A DNA stretch of 64,000 nt from Phymorhynchus buccinoides (GCA_017654935.2 CM065711.1:31903371-31967370); one strand, 5' to 3'; counted from the first letter of the stretch, positions 21,387 through 33,070 are shown. Program-made: numbers and translations. Notes: generated by a model from the sequence alone, not told the origin.

Positions 21387-21418
<32 letters not shown>

Positions 21419-21531
21419 ACACACACTCGGACACACACACACACACACACACACACACTCAGACACACTCAGACACACACACACACACACAGACACACAC
21501 ACACACACTCACACACTCACACACACACATA

Positions 21532-21565
<34 letters not shown>

Positions 21566-21645
21566 TGCACACACACACATGCACACACTTGCACATAACT
21601 GTACCACTTTATATTTTTGGACACTCAACGCTCTTATTGTTCTAC
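21070..21645 (+). pseudogene. Four progressively decayed copies of SERINC exon 12 3' end
   Basis: 21070-21145: GTTGGTCTCTACGTCTGG..TTTAGCTAAAGAGGCC, with an internal deletion. 21186-21262: reads GLYLWTLVVPVVLP..TSAN and stop. 21303-21360: DLYLWTMVASIV. 21601-21645: PLYFWTLNALIVLH. CA repeats separate the copies. Similarity to the exon falls with distance from it, and the first copy also repeats part of the 3' UTR (AGGCCATTTACCAGGATG). Confidence 0.8.
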
Positions 21646-21674
21646 ACACACACACATACACACACACTCACTCA

Positions 21675-21717
<43 letters not shown>

Positions 21718-21835
21718 TCACTCACTCTCTCTCTCTCCTCTCTCTCACACACACACACACACACACTCACTCACTCTCCCTCTCTCTCTCACACAAACAC
21801 ACACAGTGGCACACACACACACACATACACACACA
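21360..21835 (+). repeat. (CA)n and (CACT/CTCT)n tracts
   Basis: Long CA and CT/CA arrays interrupted only by the last decayed exon 12 copy. The apparent His/Thr/Ser frames are repeat artefacts. Confidence 0.95.
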
Positions 21836-22095
21836 TTGTTGGTAAAATTGACTCTGGTTGTGCTCGCATATACTATATTTTTCTAACTATAAGGCGAAAC
21901 TTTTCCCCCAGACTGAGACCCCTGCGCCTTATAATATGACTACTAAAATAGTAAGAAAATATAATAACAGAATCTGAACTTTGGGTGCTGCACCGTATAC
22001 ATACGTGCGCCTTATAGCCTGAAAAATACGGTAGCTTCCCAATAGACCCCTCAGTTTGACTCCACAACACCGATTTTATGTGGATTCCATTTTTA

Positions 22096-22301
22096 TTAGG
22101 TATTAGGTACTTTATAGTCACAGAGGCGTCTCTGTGAAATTCGGGTTGCTCCCACCTGGAGAGCGCGTCGCAGCCAGAGGCGCGCCACCCAATTTGTTTT
22201 TGTTTTTGTTTTTTGCATGCGATTTTTGTCACTGATGGGGGGGGGGGGGTAAATTTTTACCAAATGACAACTTTAACGTGTGCTAAGTGCATGGGCACAC
22301 G

Positions 22302-22332
<31 letters not shown>

Positions 22333-22460
22333 TCCACGTTCAGACCGTTCAAGGCCTAGTGCAGAATGAGAGGAAAAATATCCCCTGTACCCAGGTTTCG
22401 AACTCGGGTTTGCTTGACACGAAGCGAACGCGATACCACTGTGCCACTCTACACCAGTTA
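22096..22460 (-). mobile_element. SINE family A, minus copy
   Basis: Minus-strand head GTAGAGTGGCACAGTGG, box B CGAACCTGGG (one extra base), central domain TCGGATGAGACGATAAACC, tail TCACAGAGACGCCTCTGTG at 22114-22138. Confidence 0.85.
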
Positions 22461-22656
22461 GGCCCGGTACACAGTACAACCAGATTTTCCGCGCGGAAAT
22501 AGTCAAAAGGTACAAGAAAGAAGGGGGACAAGAATACGGATTATGGGAAATACGGACACCTGCGCTTATTGTTTCCTTCTTTCTTTTAATTATTGATGAT
22601 TTCCGCGCAAGAAATCCGGATGTACTGTCTGTATCCATGAACTCTTGACCCCTTGA

Positions 22657-23320
22657 CAGACCTGCCTACTGCTACGATTTGGCCGTAGCAGCTACGAAAA
22701 ATAAAGCTTTGCTACGGAGCTACGGCAACCTTAACATTGCTACGGAAAAAACAAATTGCCGCCGCATTTTATTTTTGCTTATGCCGTTCCCGGTTTTGTC
22801 GGTTTCTAAGAGCAGACGCCGTGTCACGCGCGATAACCTAGTCACTTCCGTTTTTATCAAAGTGACTGCGCATGCGTTCTTATTACTTTCTCTGAAAAAA
22901 ATGGCGGACTCCAGCAGCAGTAGCGATTCGGGAGATGTTTCAGACGAATAAAACCGAACCCAAACCAGAAAACGAAAATCATCTGCCACACCATCTTGTT
23001 CTAAGAAAAAACATCGGCCTGCCGCACAAGTTTTTAAAATAGCTTACACGGAGGAGTGGCCTTGCATCGTCAGAAGTTGACTCGGTGCGAACCATGCTCG
23101 CTGCAGTGCAACCTCTGCCATGCAGACTTCTCTGTGAATCATGGCGGTGGAGACGATTGCCGTCAACACGTTCAATCGGCGAAACATAAGCAGTGCGTTT
23201 CGGCTCAGAAAAAGAACAAATCGATTGCCGTCGTTTGTGGATGCTACGGAAAAATTTGCCATGCTACTGAAAATTGATGGCTGGGCTACTGATTGGGAAA
23301 ATTCCAAGTAGGCAGGTCTG
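22657..23320 (+). mobile_element. CAGACCTG-family transposon remnant, copy 2 (664 bp)
   Basis: Same 14-bp inverted termini as copy 1, flanked by CCTTGA on both sides (22651-22656, 23321-23326). Confidence 0.85.
22901..23279 (+). pseudogene. Broken BED-finger transposase N-terminus
   Basis: Homologue of 14006-14374. A stop follows [16 protein letters not shown] and a second one lies where copy 1 has VRSRLG. The finger residues ([19 protein letters not shown]) are still readable in shifted frames. Confidence 0.85.
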
Positions 23321-23542
23321 CCTTGACTGCCACCGGCGTATTGCGTACTGACCTGATGACGTCATCGGATGAAGAGGAACAACCCTAATATGCTGGCTTT
23401 TAGATCTGATCACAGTCAAGAGAGTTATACTCCCCAGACCATTTTGCCAGATTGGCTCTAGATATCCGTTGTCTTTTTCGTGGCATGATTTGCCCAATGA
23501 TTTTTATTTTTTTTTAATTTCTGGCTGTCAAGGGGTTAAATA

Positions 23543-23720
23543 CAGTGGAACCTCCCGTATAAGACCTCCCATTATAAGACTCCCTCCCATATTAGACCTA
23601 CTTCTCCGAGACATTGCCGTTGTTTGTAAGTATTGAAATGACCTCCCTTGTAAGAGCCCTCCCTTAAAAGACCTCGTTTGGGATGATTTTTAAGGTTTAT
23701 GACATACATATCTGTATCGC
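23543..23720 (+). mobile_element. pogo/Tigger-like MITE, copy 1
   Basis: Left end CAGTGGAACCTCCCGTATAA after TA, then the family body ATAAGACTCCCTCCCAT and TGTAAGTATTGAAATGACC. The right end is eroded. Other copies: 29013-29425, 35054-35230, 46901-47571, 60700-60871, 61092-61255, 61353-61798, 62640-62797. TIR and TA target fit the pogo/Tigger branch of Tc1/mariner. Confidence 0.75.
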
Positions 23721-24149
23721 TAAACATTCGGGACTTTCCTGGAGTTGCACTGCCTCCGGGCATTGCCTCCAGGATCGTTCCCACCATCTTTATATCTACT
23801 AATGTCCCATATGTGTCTGTTTCAGACCGGAGGACGTTAAACGGATTTTCATTCCTATTTTCATGATTTTTGAAGTTCCACTTTCTCTTCTTGTCTGTCT
23901 AAAAATAAAGACATTCCTTGTTCCTAGGAACCGCCTAAAAATAATAAGACCCATAATCGGACACAGCTGTGTGCACTGTGAGGCATCGGATAAAGGGACA
24001 CTGTCTATCATGCACAGTTTACAAACTCACACAGTTATGATGACCCCGTAACGTGCCTTTCGTGTGGAGCCGGGACAATAGTACGGTGAGCACACAGAGG
24101 CGCGCCAGTGACACGAGACGCGTTGCCGCGGGGTTGGATCATGTGAGTT

Positions 24150-24370
24150 AGGGTCCCCGTGTCTGATGTCTGACAGGCATACTTCAGTGTCTGATGTCTG
24201 ACAGACATACTTCAGTGTCTGACAGACATACTTCAGTGTCTGATGTCTGACAGACATACTTCAGTGTCTGACAGACATACTTCAGTGTCTGACAGACATA
24301 CTTCAGTGTCTGATGTCTGACAGACATGCTTCAGTGTCTGATGTCTGACAGACATACTTCAGTGTCTGAT
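24150..24370 (+). repeat. Minisatellite of 18-28 bp
   Basis: Units CAGTGTCTGATGTCTGAC and AGACATACTT, about nine units of two lengths. Confidence 0.93.
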
Positions 24371-24421
24371 TGCCGTCTTAACCCTAAATTCACCACTAGA
24401 TATTTTTCAGCCCCCAAATAC

Positions 24422-24482
24422 CTAACCCTTTCACCGCCAGCCCATCTTTGAGCCAAACATTTCCACTAAACTTACTTGGCCA
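24422..24482 (+). mobile_element. Left end of TTAA-type MITE (piggyBac-like), solitary
   Basis: TAACCCTTTCACCGCCAGCC, CATCTTTGAGCCAAAC, CACTAAACTTACTTGG: the uninterrupted left terminus of the element whose end makes up the 43-bp array at 37857-40100. The right half is missing here. Confidence 0.7.
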
Positions 24483-24960
24483 CCGGTCAATCTCCGCCCC
24501 CTTCCCTCTCACCTTTCTCTTCACCACCCCCCTCCTTTCAACACTCCTCTCCCTCCTTACCCTGAGACTTTCAATTGACCTTTCAGTTGTTGCCTTCTCA
24601 GATCTTCAGTTGTCCTCCCCCCCCCCCCCCCCCCCCCCCTCTGTTTGCACTTGTTTCACTACACTCTACACTATTTTTGTTACTTCGCTCGTTTGTGCAA
24701 ATATTCGCTGATTTACACGCCTAGATCTAGAAGTGTAGCCTGCTGTGTAGTATATTCGGAACCCAACGCGACTGACTAATTATACCGTAAAGGCAGTGAG
24801 TGTCAAATGATTATGCAGAAATATTTCATTTTGTTTATAGCAGGGCTTATTATGATGTACTTCATCGGCAGGATAAACTGTTTACGAGAAAATGCTTCGT
24901 AGTTCACTTATTCAAGAAATGACTTACTAAACCCTCTTGCATTTATTCTGGTTAAGTCTG

Positions 24961-25162
24961 CAGACCTGTTTACTCGACTCTTTTCGAGTAGTATTCTACT
25001 CAGTTTGGATCTCTACTCTTCAAAATTGAAAATAATGCTCTGCTCATTTTCAGTGAACATTGTTTGATGGTTTAATGACTAAAACGACACATTTTGAGCC
25101 CAAACTTACTCATTTCAGCCATCCAGACTACTCCAGACTTGTGTAGGGGGTAAACAGGTCTG
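24961..25162. mobile_element. CAGACCTG-family short element, copy without target duplication
   Basis: CAGACCTGTTTACTCG at left and GTAAACAGGTCTG at right. Its interior matches the outer parts of 43857-44289 in reverse, so it represents that element without the inserted palindrome. A second right-end-like GTAAACAGGTCTG is at 25348-25360. Flanks do not match. Confidence 0.65.
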
Positions 25163-25671
25163 AGACCGGCCAGCCGGAAATTGTTTCTGCGTATTGAAGT
25201 CGGCCGAAACAGGCCGTAGCTTGCCCATAATCTGAGCCCCTCCCTCTTCTTCTTCGTTCATCAAGTATCCAACAGGTTGGATTAGGGTTTTTTTTCTTCA
25301 AAATTACGTTTTTTTGGTTTGAGAAATTACAACTTTGCAAACTAGGGGTAAACAGGTCTGGGATAGCAACAAACTCTTTGCCGTGTCTACAAACTTCATA
25401 AGAGTACATCCTGAATTTTTTTTATTTTTTTAATTTATTTACAAAATGGATGTATTTGGTAAGATTCTCGTTCATTATAGATGTCCACATTTCTTTTGTA
25501 CCGGTTTTTTTATATATATTAAAGTTCAGTTGATAGATCTGTTTCTTCATTATTTTAACCCAAGTATTCATGTATGAACATATTTTTGGGGATTGAATTT
25601 TTTTTTTAGTTATTTCTTTTTCTCTGGGTTGTAGATCTCTTGTTAATTAACTGGATTGTATTTTCCTGTTT

Positions 25672-26560
25672 AAAGGTGCACCCTGACGGATGAGTTTTTG
25701 CAAGAAACACGTCGAGATCACCAGAAAGACAGCCTTTTCAAGGATCGGAACACTCACTTTGCTCTGGTTTCCTAGAAATCAAACTGTCAAAACGGCGATT
25801 CCTCCTTGGCGGAGAGAAGCCATTTTGGACGGGGTGGGTGGAGGCCACTCATTTTGGTTGAAGCTTTTTCTTCTTTGTAGTGCAGTTAAAAAACCAAAAA
25901 GGAGCTATTTCCTTTGTTGGTTTAAACAAATGTATTCATAAACAATCGCATATCAAAGCAGCATCAGAATAAGGATCACAGAGCACAACGAGCTTAAAGC
26001 TTATACTAGGTGCTCAAAACATTTGAAGTACACAGTATTGGCTGCAACTAGTGAAGTTAGTACACTGGGTAAATGATGACAGAAAGGGAACAGAAACAAA
26101 GGCACAACAACGTGGGAATACTAAGTGAAGGAGAACAAACAAATCCATAGACATATTCATGAACAACCAATCAAACAAATACATACAGAAGAAGAAGAGG
26201 AAAAAAAGAAAGGAAAAAGAAGTACAAATTATGACAACTATTTCCTTTGTTGTGAGCAAAACTCCTTTTGGTAAACTGCATAAAACATTTTTTTTAAATA
26301 AATAAAGAGGCTTGTATTGTGGAAATTTCATGCAAACGATTTGGTCTAAACTCTGGCGGCCATTAGAAAAGAGAAGGCTCATGCGTGCTCTTTCTCTGAA
26401 AGAATCTGACTTCCAGCACCTCCGCCAAGGAAGAATCGCCGATTTGACTTCTAGGAAACCTGAGCAAAGTGAGTGTTGCGATCTCTGTAAAGGGTGTTTT
26501 CCTGGCGATCTCGACGTGTTTCTTGCAAAAACTCATCCGCCAGGGTGCCCCTTTAAATTT
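25672..26560. mobile_element. DNA transposon-like element with TIRs of about 180 bp
   Basis: Left arm from TTTAAAGGTGCACCCTG through CGGATGAGTTTTTGCAAG and ACACGTCGAGATC; the right arm (26390-26569) is its inverted counterpart, ending AGGGTGCCCCTTTAAA. The interior of about 500 bp shows no coding. Superfamily unclear. Confidence 0.7.
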
Positions 26561-26689
26561 TTCACATGCCTTTGATATTAGTTCATGCTTTACTTGGACT
26601 GACATTTTCGCTTGTGTTTTCTGTTTCCAGTTTGTTTTCTTTTTTACCGTTTGATGTGGGCCTTAGATTTTGAATGCAATATGTACCAG

Positions 26690-26845
26690 TATTTTACGGA
26701 CTACTAAGGCGCACAACAACCCCCCCCCCCCCCCACACAAATTTTACACAAAATTCAGATTTTGTCATTCTATTTTCTTACTATATTCTAAGGGTTCTGA
26801 GTCTAGGGGAAAAGTGTTGCCTTATAGTCCGTAAAATAGGGTAGC
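26690..26845. repeat. Short inverted repeat, ATTTTACGGACTACTAAGGC
   Basis: ATTTTACGGACTACTAAGGC (26692-26711) and its inverted partner GCCTTATAGTCCGTAAAAT (26818-26836) bracket about 105 bp. The 10690-11230 and 21870-22030 regions have similar GACTATAAGGCG and CCTTATA strings, so this is probably another small MITE. Confidence 0.5.
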
Positions 26846-27130
26846 GTTTGTCAGTCTATGCACTTGTTGCAACTTGCTCAGAACTTGCAAAGGAAACAAG
26901 AAGCACTGCTGTGGGTTGGTTTACTGTTATATTAGTACTTGTATCGCACAGATCTCTTGTGTTGTGCAAAAAAGATGTGTGTGTTTTGACTTTTGTCCAA
27001 AACACGGGCTATTGGTTACGGGCCCGTAACGGCAGCCGCAGCCTGTAGAACACCGTTACGCTAAAGGATTCATAAATTATGCGCATCTGTTTAGGAAAAG
27101 TCAAATGATATCATTTACTCTAACCAAACC

Positions 27131-28605
27131 TTAAAGACCCGCCACGTCATGTGGTAAGAAATCTTCCTAGCCTAAGACTAAGAGGGAATGTGACACGTGA
27201 CGTGGGGGGTCTTTCAGAAATCTTCCTAGCCTAAGACTAAGAGGGAATGTGACACGTGATTGGGGGGTCTTTAAGAAATCTTCCTAGCCTAAGAGGGAAT
27301 GTGACACGTGACATGGGGGGTCTTTAAGAAATCTTCCTAGCCTAAGAGGGAATGTGACACGTGACATGGGGGGTCTTTAAGAAATCTTCCTAGCCTAAGA
27401 GGGGAATGTGACACGTGACGTGGGGGGTCTTTAAGAAATCTTCCTAGCCTAAGACTAAGAGGGAATGTGACACGTGACGTGGGGGGTCTTTAAGAAATCT
27501 TCCTAGCCTAAGAAAAGAGGGAATGTGACACGTGACGTGGGGGGTCTTTAAGAAATCTTCCTAGCCTAAGAGAGGGAATGTGACACGTGACCTGGGGGGT
27601 CTTTAAGAAATCTTCCTAGCCTAAGAGAGGGAATGTGACACGTGACCTGGGGGGTCTTTAAGAAATCTTCCTAGCCTAAGACTAAGGGAATGTGACACGT
27701 GACGTGGGGGGTCTTTAAGAAATCTTCCTAGCCTAAGACTAAGAGGGAATGTGACACGTGACGTGGGGGGTCTTTAAGAAATCTTCCTAGCCTAAGACTA
27801 AGAGGGAATGTGACACGTGATGTGGGGGGTCTTTAAGAAATCTTCCTAGCCTAAGAGGGAATGTGACACGTGATGTGGGGGGTCTTTAAGAAATCTTCCT
27901 AGCCTAAGAGGGAATGTGACACGTGACGTGGGGGGTCTTTAAGAAATCTTCCTAGCATAAGAGGGAATGTGACACGTGACATGGGGGGTCTTTAAGAAAT
28001 CTTCCTAGCATAAGAGGGAATGTGACACGTGACGTGGGGGGTCTTTCAGAAATCTTCCTAGCATAAGAGGGAATGTGACACGTGACGTGGGGGGTCTTTC
28101 AGAAATCTTCCTAGCCTAAGACTAAGAGGGAATGTGACACGTGACGTGGGGGGTCTTTCAGAAATCTTCCTAGCCTAAGACTAAGAGGGAATGTGACACG
28201 TGACATGGGGGGTCTTTCAGAAATCTTCCTAGCCTAAGACTAAGAGGGAATGTGACACGTGACGTGGGGGTCTTTAAGAAATCTTCCTAGCCTAAGACTA
28301 AGAGGGAATGTGACACGTGACATGGGGGGTCTTTCAGAAATCTTCCTAGCATAAGAGGGAATGTGACACGTGATGTGGGGGGTCTTTAAGAAATCTTCCT
28401 AGCATAAGAGGGAATGTGACACGTGACGTGGGGGGTCTTTAAGAAATCTTCCTAGCATAAGAGGGAATGTGACACGTGACGTGGGGGGTCTTTAAGAAAT
28501 CTTCCTAGCATAAGAGGGAATGTGACACGTGACGTGGGGGGTCTTTAAGAAATCTTCCTACTATAAGAGGGAATGTGACACGTGACGTGGGTGGGGGTCT
28601 CTAAT
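27131..28605 (+). repeat. 55-bp satellite array, about 26 units, each with CACGTG
   Basis: Unit: AAGAAATCTTCCTAGCCTAA, optional GACTA, GAGGGAATGTGACACGTGAC and GTGGGGGGTCTTT. The array opens TTAAAGACCCGCCACGTCA, the inverse of the unit end GACGTGGGGGGTCTTTAA. A single unexpanded relative lies at 36272-36412, so the array looks like an amplified terminus of a small inverted-repeat element. Unit lengths vary between 49 and 61 bp. Confidence 0.93.
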
Positions 28606-28609
28606 GAGT

Positions 28610-29010
28610 TGCATGTATGAAATAAGAACATGCATAAGCAGCATTTGATGATGAAGAATTCTACTTGTGAAAGTCGCTTCCCCTGATCTGGCATAACCGT
28701 AGCTTTTGCGTTTTTTGAAAAGCAGATGTAATTTTGGTCTTATTTGATTTATTTCTAAATGTATAACTTTTTACATATCAAAGTGAATGGATCTTTTGTT
28801 TAGTGTAGGACGGATAAGCTGTTTTTTTAACTTTATTTTTGTGTTGAGGCATGTTCAGAACTGACTAGAAATAAATGCAAATATTCAATGGGAAAAACAT
28901 AGTTCTATTTTAGTTTTTTGTAAATTGTGTTAATTTAGGGCAGTGTACACAGACTTCTGGTGACTGATAATTGATTATCTCCCTTACGCTGACTTGTCTA
29001 ACATTGCCAG
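28610..29010. other. No feature recognised
   Basis: AT-rich sequence after the 55-bp satellite; no open frame, repeat match or splice-supported exon seen. Confidence 0.4.
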
Positions 29011-29012
29011 TA

Positions 29013-29425
29013 CAGTGGAACCTCCCTTATAAGACCTCCCGTTATAAGACTCCCTCCCATATAAGACCTACTTCTCTGAGACATTGCACTACTTTGTAAG
29101 TATTAAAATTACCTCCCTTATAAGACCCCTCCCTTATAAGCCTCTGGAACTAGGGTTATTAACGCCCTTGACAGTGAGAGTGATGCCCTTGCTGGTCAGT
29201 ACTGACAAGGGCATTCACTCTTGCGAAAGGCAGCCATTTAGTGGCATCAAATAGGGTTATTGGCGAGAGTTATCCCCCTGTTAGGTCAGTACTGCACCAT
29301 CTTCCCCCACCCACCAAGGGCATTCACTCTTGCAAAAGGTGTTCGTTGCAGACCCCAATTAGACCCCTCCCTTATAAGACCCCATTTTGGGTGATTTTTG
29401 AAGGTCTTATAAGGGAGGTCCACTG
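29013..29425 (+). mobile_element. pogo/Tigger-like MITE with both ends, enlarged by an insert
   Basis: TA then CAGTGGAACCTCCCTTATAA at left and AAGGGAGGTCCACTG then TA at right. The segment 29140-29360 is an insert in which GCCCTTG..GGTCAGTACTG blocks occur twice. Confidence 0.8.
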
Positions 29426-30065
29426 TACAATACAATTGCCTCTTGTTGTGAAAATTAAATGTATTATGCTTTTAAACCGTTCTAATTTACTGCTAAGTAC
29501 TTTCCTAGGTCTATGTATGACACAAAAATACGCTTTTTAATGTATATGTACTATGCTTCACATTGAAAAGTACAACAATTTTCTTGTGTAGAACTTAAAT
29601 TTGTATTGGGTAAATTAACTAATTTCATTTTTAAATTGGTTTTTTGTTTTTTTGGTGTGTTTTTTTTTGGGGGGGGTCAATTTCCGGAAATATTAGTTTA
29701 TATTAACGAAAGTCTTACTGTTCTTTGCATTGTTGTTGACTTACCCTGGCTAAAAGACTCCAGGGATCATCTCAACAGCCGGAACACTTGAACACTATGG
29801 TACAATGCACCAGCTAGGGGTGAGAACGTTACGTGTGCGACCGTTCTTGATTACCCTGCCACGAGGGCAGCCACACTTCGACTTCAGGGGGAAAGTTCTT
29901 TGCATTGAAAACGTAACCATTTTGTTTCTTGCAAACTGTTTTATTCACATGATTTTCTTTTGGACAGTAACCAATATTGTTAAAACGTAAATGTTAATAA
30001 GCGTGACTTGTTAGCGGCAATATGCATTGACATTTTTCAATAAGAAAGTAATTGATCTCCAATGT

Positions 30066-30262
30066 CGTCCTCTCCACCATTGTTGATGTGTACTGTGTGG
30101 GTGGAGGGTCATAAAGGCGAACTTGGCACATTCTTTTTTTTTGAGAATGATGCTTCGTTTGTGTCACTTTGGTTCTGACCCACGCACTGCTAAGTGATTG
30201 GTATCGTAATCAACTTTGGTGGAGGGGAGTTAATTAGAAAGAGAGTATTCACCCTTTGTTCA
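30066..30262 (+). repeat. Dispersed repeat W, copy 1
   Basis: CATTGTTGATGTGTACTGTG, CATAAAGGCGAACTTGGC, AATCAACTTTGGTGGAGG. Also at 45774-45920 (+, flanked there by a 9-bp target duplication GTCAGTGAT) and 63065-63265 (-). Confidence 0.8.
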
Positions 30263-30292
30263 ATTTCGTAATTGACCTTCAGTTTTGTGTAA

Positions 30293-31097
30293 TTAACCCC
30301 TTCGCTGCCGCCTACTACTTGCGCATGTGCCGCCGGTTTGCTGCGCAATTATTTAACGCTACAATATCGCTACTTAGCGGCGACGTATATATACGTTGGT
30401 GGCAAGTACTGAAGCTCTATAGAGGACGTATATATATATATATATATAGTTAAGAAATAAATCCTATAGACCAACGATCACCATCAGATGGTGAGCTGTG
30501 CAGGACAGATGAATCAAATAATACAGAAAAAGATAACAGCCACACAAGCCAAACTTCCCAACTTCCCACATTGTGGACTTTCGATCTGGTGCAAAGAGGA
30601 CAACCTTTCTCTTGGGGAAGGTCTTCTAGCTCAGTTTGAATGTTCACTGTGGACATTCTTTGCAGGCCGATATGCAGACTGAAGAGTCTTTCTCAAAGAC
30701 GAAACAGCTGTCTTTGCATCGGGCACTGTCCCTCCCCCATTGGGAGAAAAAGTAAATCAGCACATTTTATTATATTTATTATTTTTATTATTAATTTTTT
30801 AAAAAGGTGGGTTTAAAAAAAAAAAAATTAACACAGAATATTTTATAACGTTAACTGGTTTCTGAAGTTCACAAATTCATACATTAGATACAGAAAAGTT
30901 TCATCAATTCGGCATTTCAAATGCAACTTTTTAGTCCTACAGAGTTGTGTGGAGTGGGAAGTTTGGCTTGTGCGGCTGTTATCTTTTTCTGTATTATTTG
31001 ATTCATCTGTCCTGCACAGCTCACCATCTGATGGTGATCGTTGGTCTATATGATTTATTTATATATATATATACGTCGTCGGCAGCGAAGAGGTTAA
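30293..31097. mobile_element. TTAA-type DNA transposon, non-autonomous (805 bp)
   Basis: TTAACCCCTTCGCTGCCG at left and CGGCAGCGAAGAGGTTAA at right: inverted termini at TTAA, the target of piggyBac elements. An inner inverted repeat pairs about 30460-30570 (GACCAACGATCACCATCAG) with 30955-31055. No transposase. Confidence 0.7.
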
Positions 31098-31822
31098 TTA
31101 ATCACATTTAGCTTTCAGAACCAGAAAGGAAAGGCAACGTGTTTGAATGTTTGTTAGAAACATGAAGGTTCGGCTTTCTGTGTTTTACTTGATGTTAAGT
31201 GCTGGTTGAATTAGGAATCGTTTTATTTTTTACCAAGTTGTGTTGCGGTGTGTATTGAAATATGTTGCTTTCATTAAATAAAGATAACAAAAAACAATGA
31301 TTTGATTTTGTGTTTTGATGGAGAGAGACAGGACATGGATGAAAGTAGTTCTTCTTCTTTCTCTTCTGCGTTTCCAGTAGAGTTGAGAACCGGTTCAAAA
31401 ATCCGAACCGGTTTTCCTTCTTCGAACCGGTTTTGCCGAACCGGTTTGTTAACCAGTACTCGCATCACTAGTTTCACCTATGCAAACACATATTTATTTG
31501 TCAGAATATTCACACACACACACACGCACGCACGCGCGCACTCACACAATAAAGAAACGTATGACTTATGACACACGCACACTCAACTCAACACTGTCAA
31601 AATCAAAGCCATACACCGCCACAAACTAGAAACAGCTACTCTTGGTTTACAAACACCCAATCTGTGCTGAGAATCTGTTGTTCTTCGAAAAGAATGCTTT
31701 GTTCTAAGAAAAACTTACTTTCAGTTTGGAGTTAAAAAAACCGGTTCACAGCAACTCGAACTGGTTTTTTGAACCGCGAAAGTTTAGCACCGGTTTTTCG
31801 GTTCAAACCGGGGTTTTGTGTG

Positions 31823-32075
31823 GGTAAAGGTCAAGATGTGCCACCCCCCCTACATTTCTCGGTTAATTATATTTTTCCATTTTTGCCTTTTTTACCAAAC
31901 ATAAAGCTGTATTTCAGGAACATTTTTAGCTAATAACCTTTTTGGAATACTAACCCTATCCCTAACCCTCACCCTATAAGACGGAAACACGCAACGAACC
32001 ACAACTGTGACGAATCGCGGTGTACTGCAGTACATAGTGGGGGGTAGGTTTAGGTTTAGGGCTAGGGTACCTACC
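31823..32075 (+). mobile_element. Palindromic GGTAAAGG element, truncated copy
   Basis: GGTAAAGGTCAAGATGTGCC start, CTAACCCTATCCCTAACC, GTACTGCAGTACA centre; the right arm is cut at about 32075. Complete copies are at 47119-47518 and 62242-62642. Confidence 0.75.
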
Positions 32076-32129
32076 GTAAAATAAAAAAAGTAATCTGTCA
32101 CTATTTTTATTCCTGTCTTGTGTGTGTAT

Positions 32130-32450
32130 ACACTTGGTGCAAGTCACAAGTCATAAGTCTCTTCATTGTCCATTGGCATTGTACAACGCGCGCATGGAAA
32201 CTTGTCTTCCACCGCATAAAATAAGACGAGATATATCCAAATAAAAATATGAAACATACATTTACATCATTTAAGACAAATAAATAACTCCTCTCACACC
32301 ACACCCAATCATTCTATCCGCTCTCCGCTATCTTGCTCACTCATCATGCAACCCACCACCCCTTCCGCCTTCATTTAATTTTAACCCTTTCTTTTCTTTT
32401 TTTCTTCCTTTTCTCCTCTTTTTCCCCCTCCCCCCCCCCCCCCCCCCCTT
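32130..32450 (+). repeat. Dispersed repeat shared with 1440-1740
   Basis: AAGTCATAAGTCTCTTCATT, CTCTCCGCTATCTTGCTCAC, TCATCATGCAACCCACCACC. The same order and orientation are found at 1440-1740, with pyrimidine-rich ends. Confidence 0.8.
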
Positions 32451-32579
32451 TTTGTGTGTGTACGTAGTTAGGGTTAACATTCATAGATTTGGTATGGATT
32501 GTTGTGAGCTGTCACACACATTGGAGGGCAGGATGAAAAAAAGCCTTGTTAGCTTATTCTTTAACCCTCAATAAAGATC

Positions 32580-32596
32580 ATTTTGACTTGACTTGA

Positions 32597-32635
<39 letters not shown>

Positions 32636-32810
32636 CACACACATAGACTACACACAAACACACACACACACACAGTACACATACTACACACACACACACA
32701 CACACACACGTGGACATTCAGACACACAAACCCCCCTTTCCAAAGCATTGTTTTTCTGTAGCCAGAGAGACAGACAGACAGAGAGAGAGAGAGAGAGAGA
32801 GACCTTCACA
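32580..32810 (+). repeat. CA and GA microsatellites
   Basis: CA tracts at 32590-32710 and CAGA/GA at 32760-32805. Confidence 0.9.
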
Positions 32811-32845
32811 AATAGAAACAGACACACAGCCAAATAGACACAATC

Positions 32846-33070
32846 CACACAGGGCTCCCAATCGTCCCGCCAAACAAGGGGTCCCAGGGACTCCTTCACT
32901 TACAGTATAGAGGGTCCTAGAGGCGGGATAGAGGGTCCCAGTGGCAGTGCGAATGCTAAAAAAAAAAAATTCTAGTGCATCCCTGGGACCCCCTTCACAT
33001 TTTTTTTAGAGGGTCCTTGAGAATTTTAGTGCTTCATATACCCCCAAATGGGGATCCCTGGGAGCCCTGT
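32846..33070 (+). mobile_element. MITE with CAGGGCTCCC termini, copy 1
   Basis: CAGGGCTCCCAATCGTCCCG at left and CCTGGGAGCCCTG at right; body GAGGGTCCTAGAGG and GTGCATCCCTGGGACCCC. A second copy at 55728-55930 lacks the outer right terminus. The target duplication is not clear. Confidence 0.6.

Noticed and set aside
26312..26605. Frames of about 80 codons on both strands
   Set aside because: They lie in the long inverted terminal repeat of the element at 25672-26560; the matching arm gives the same peptides, and no domain is recognisable.
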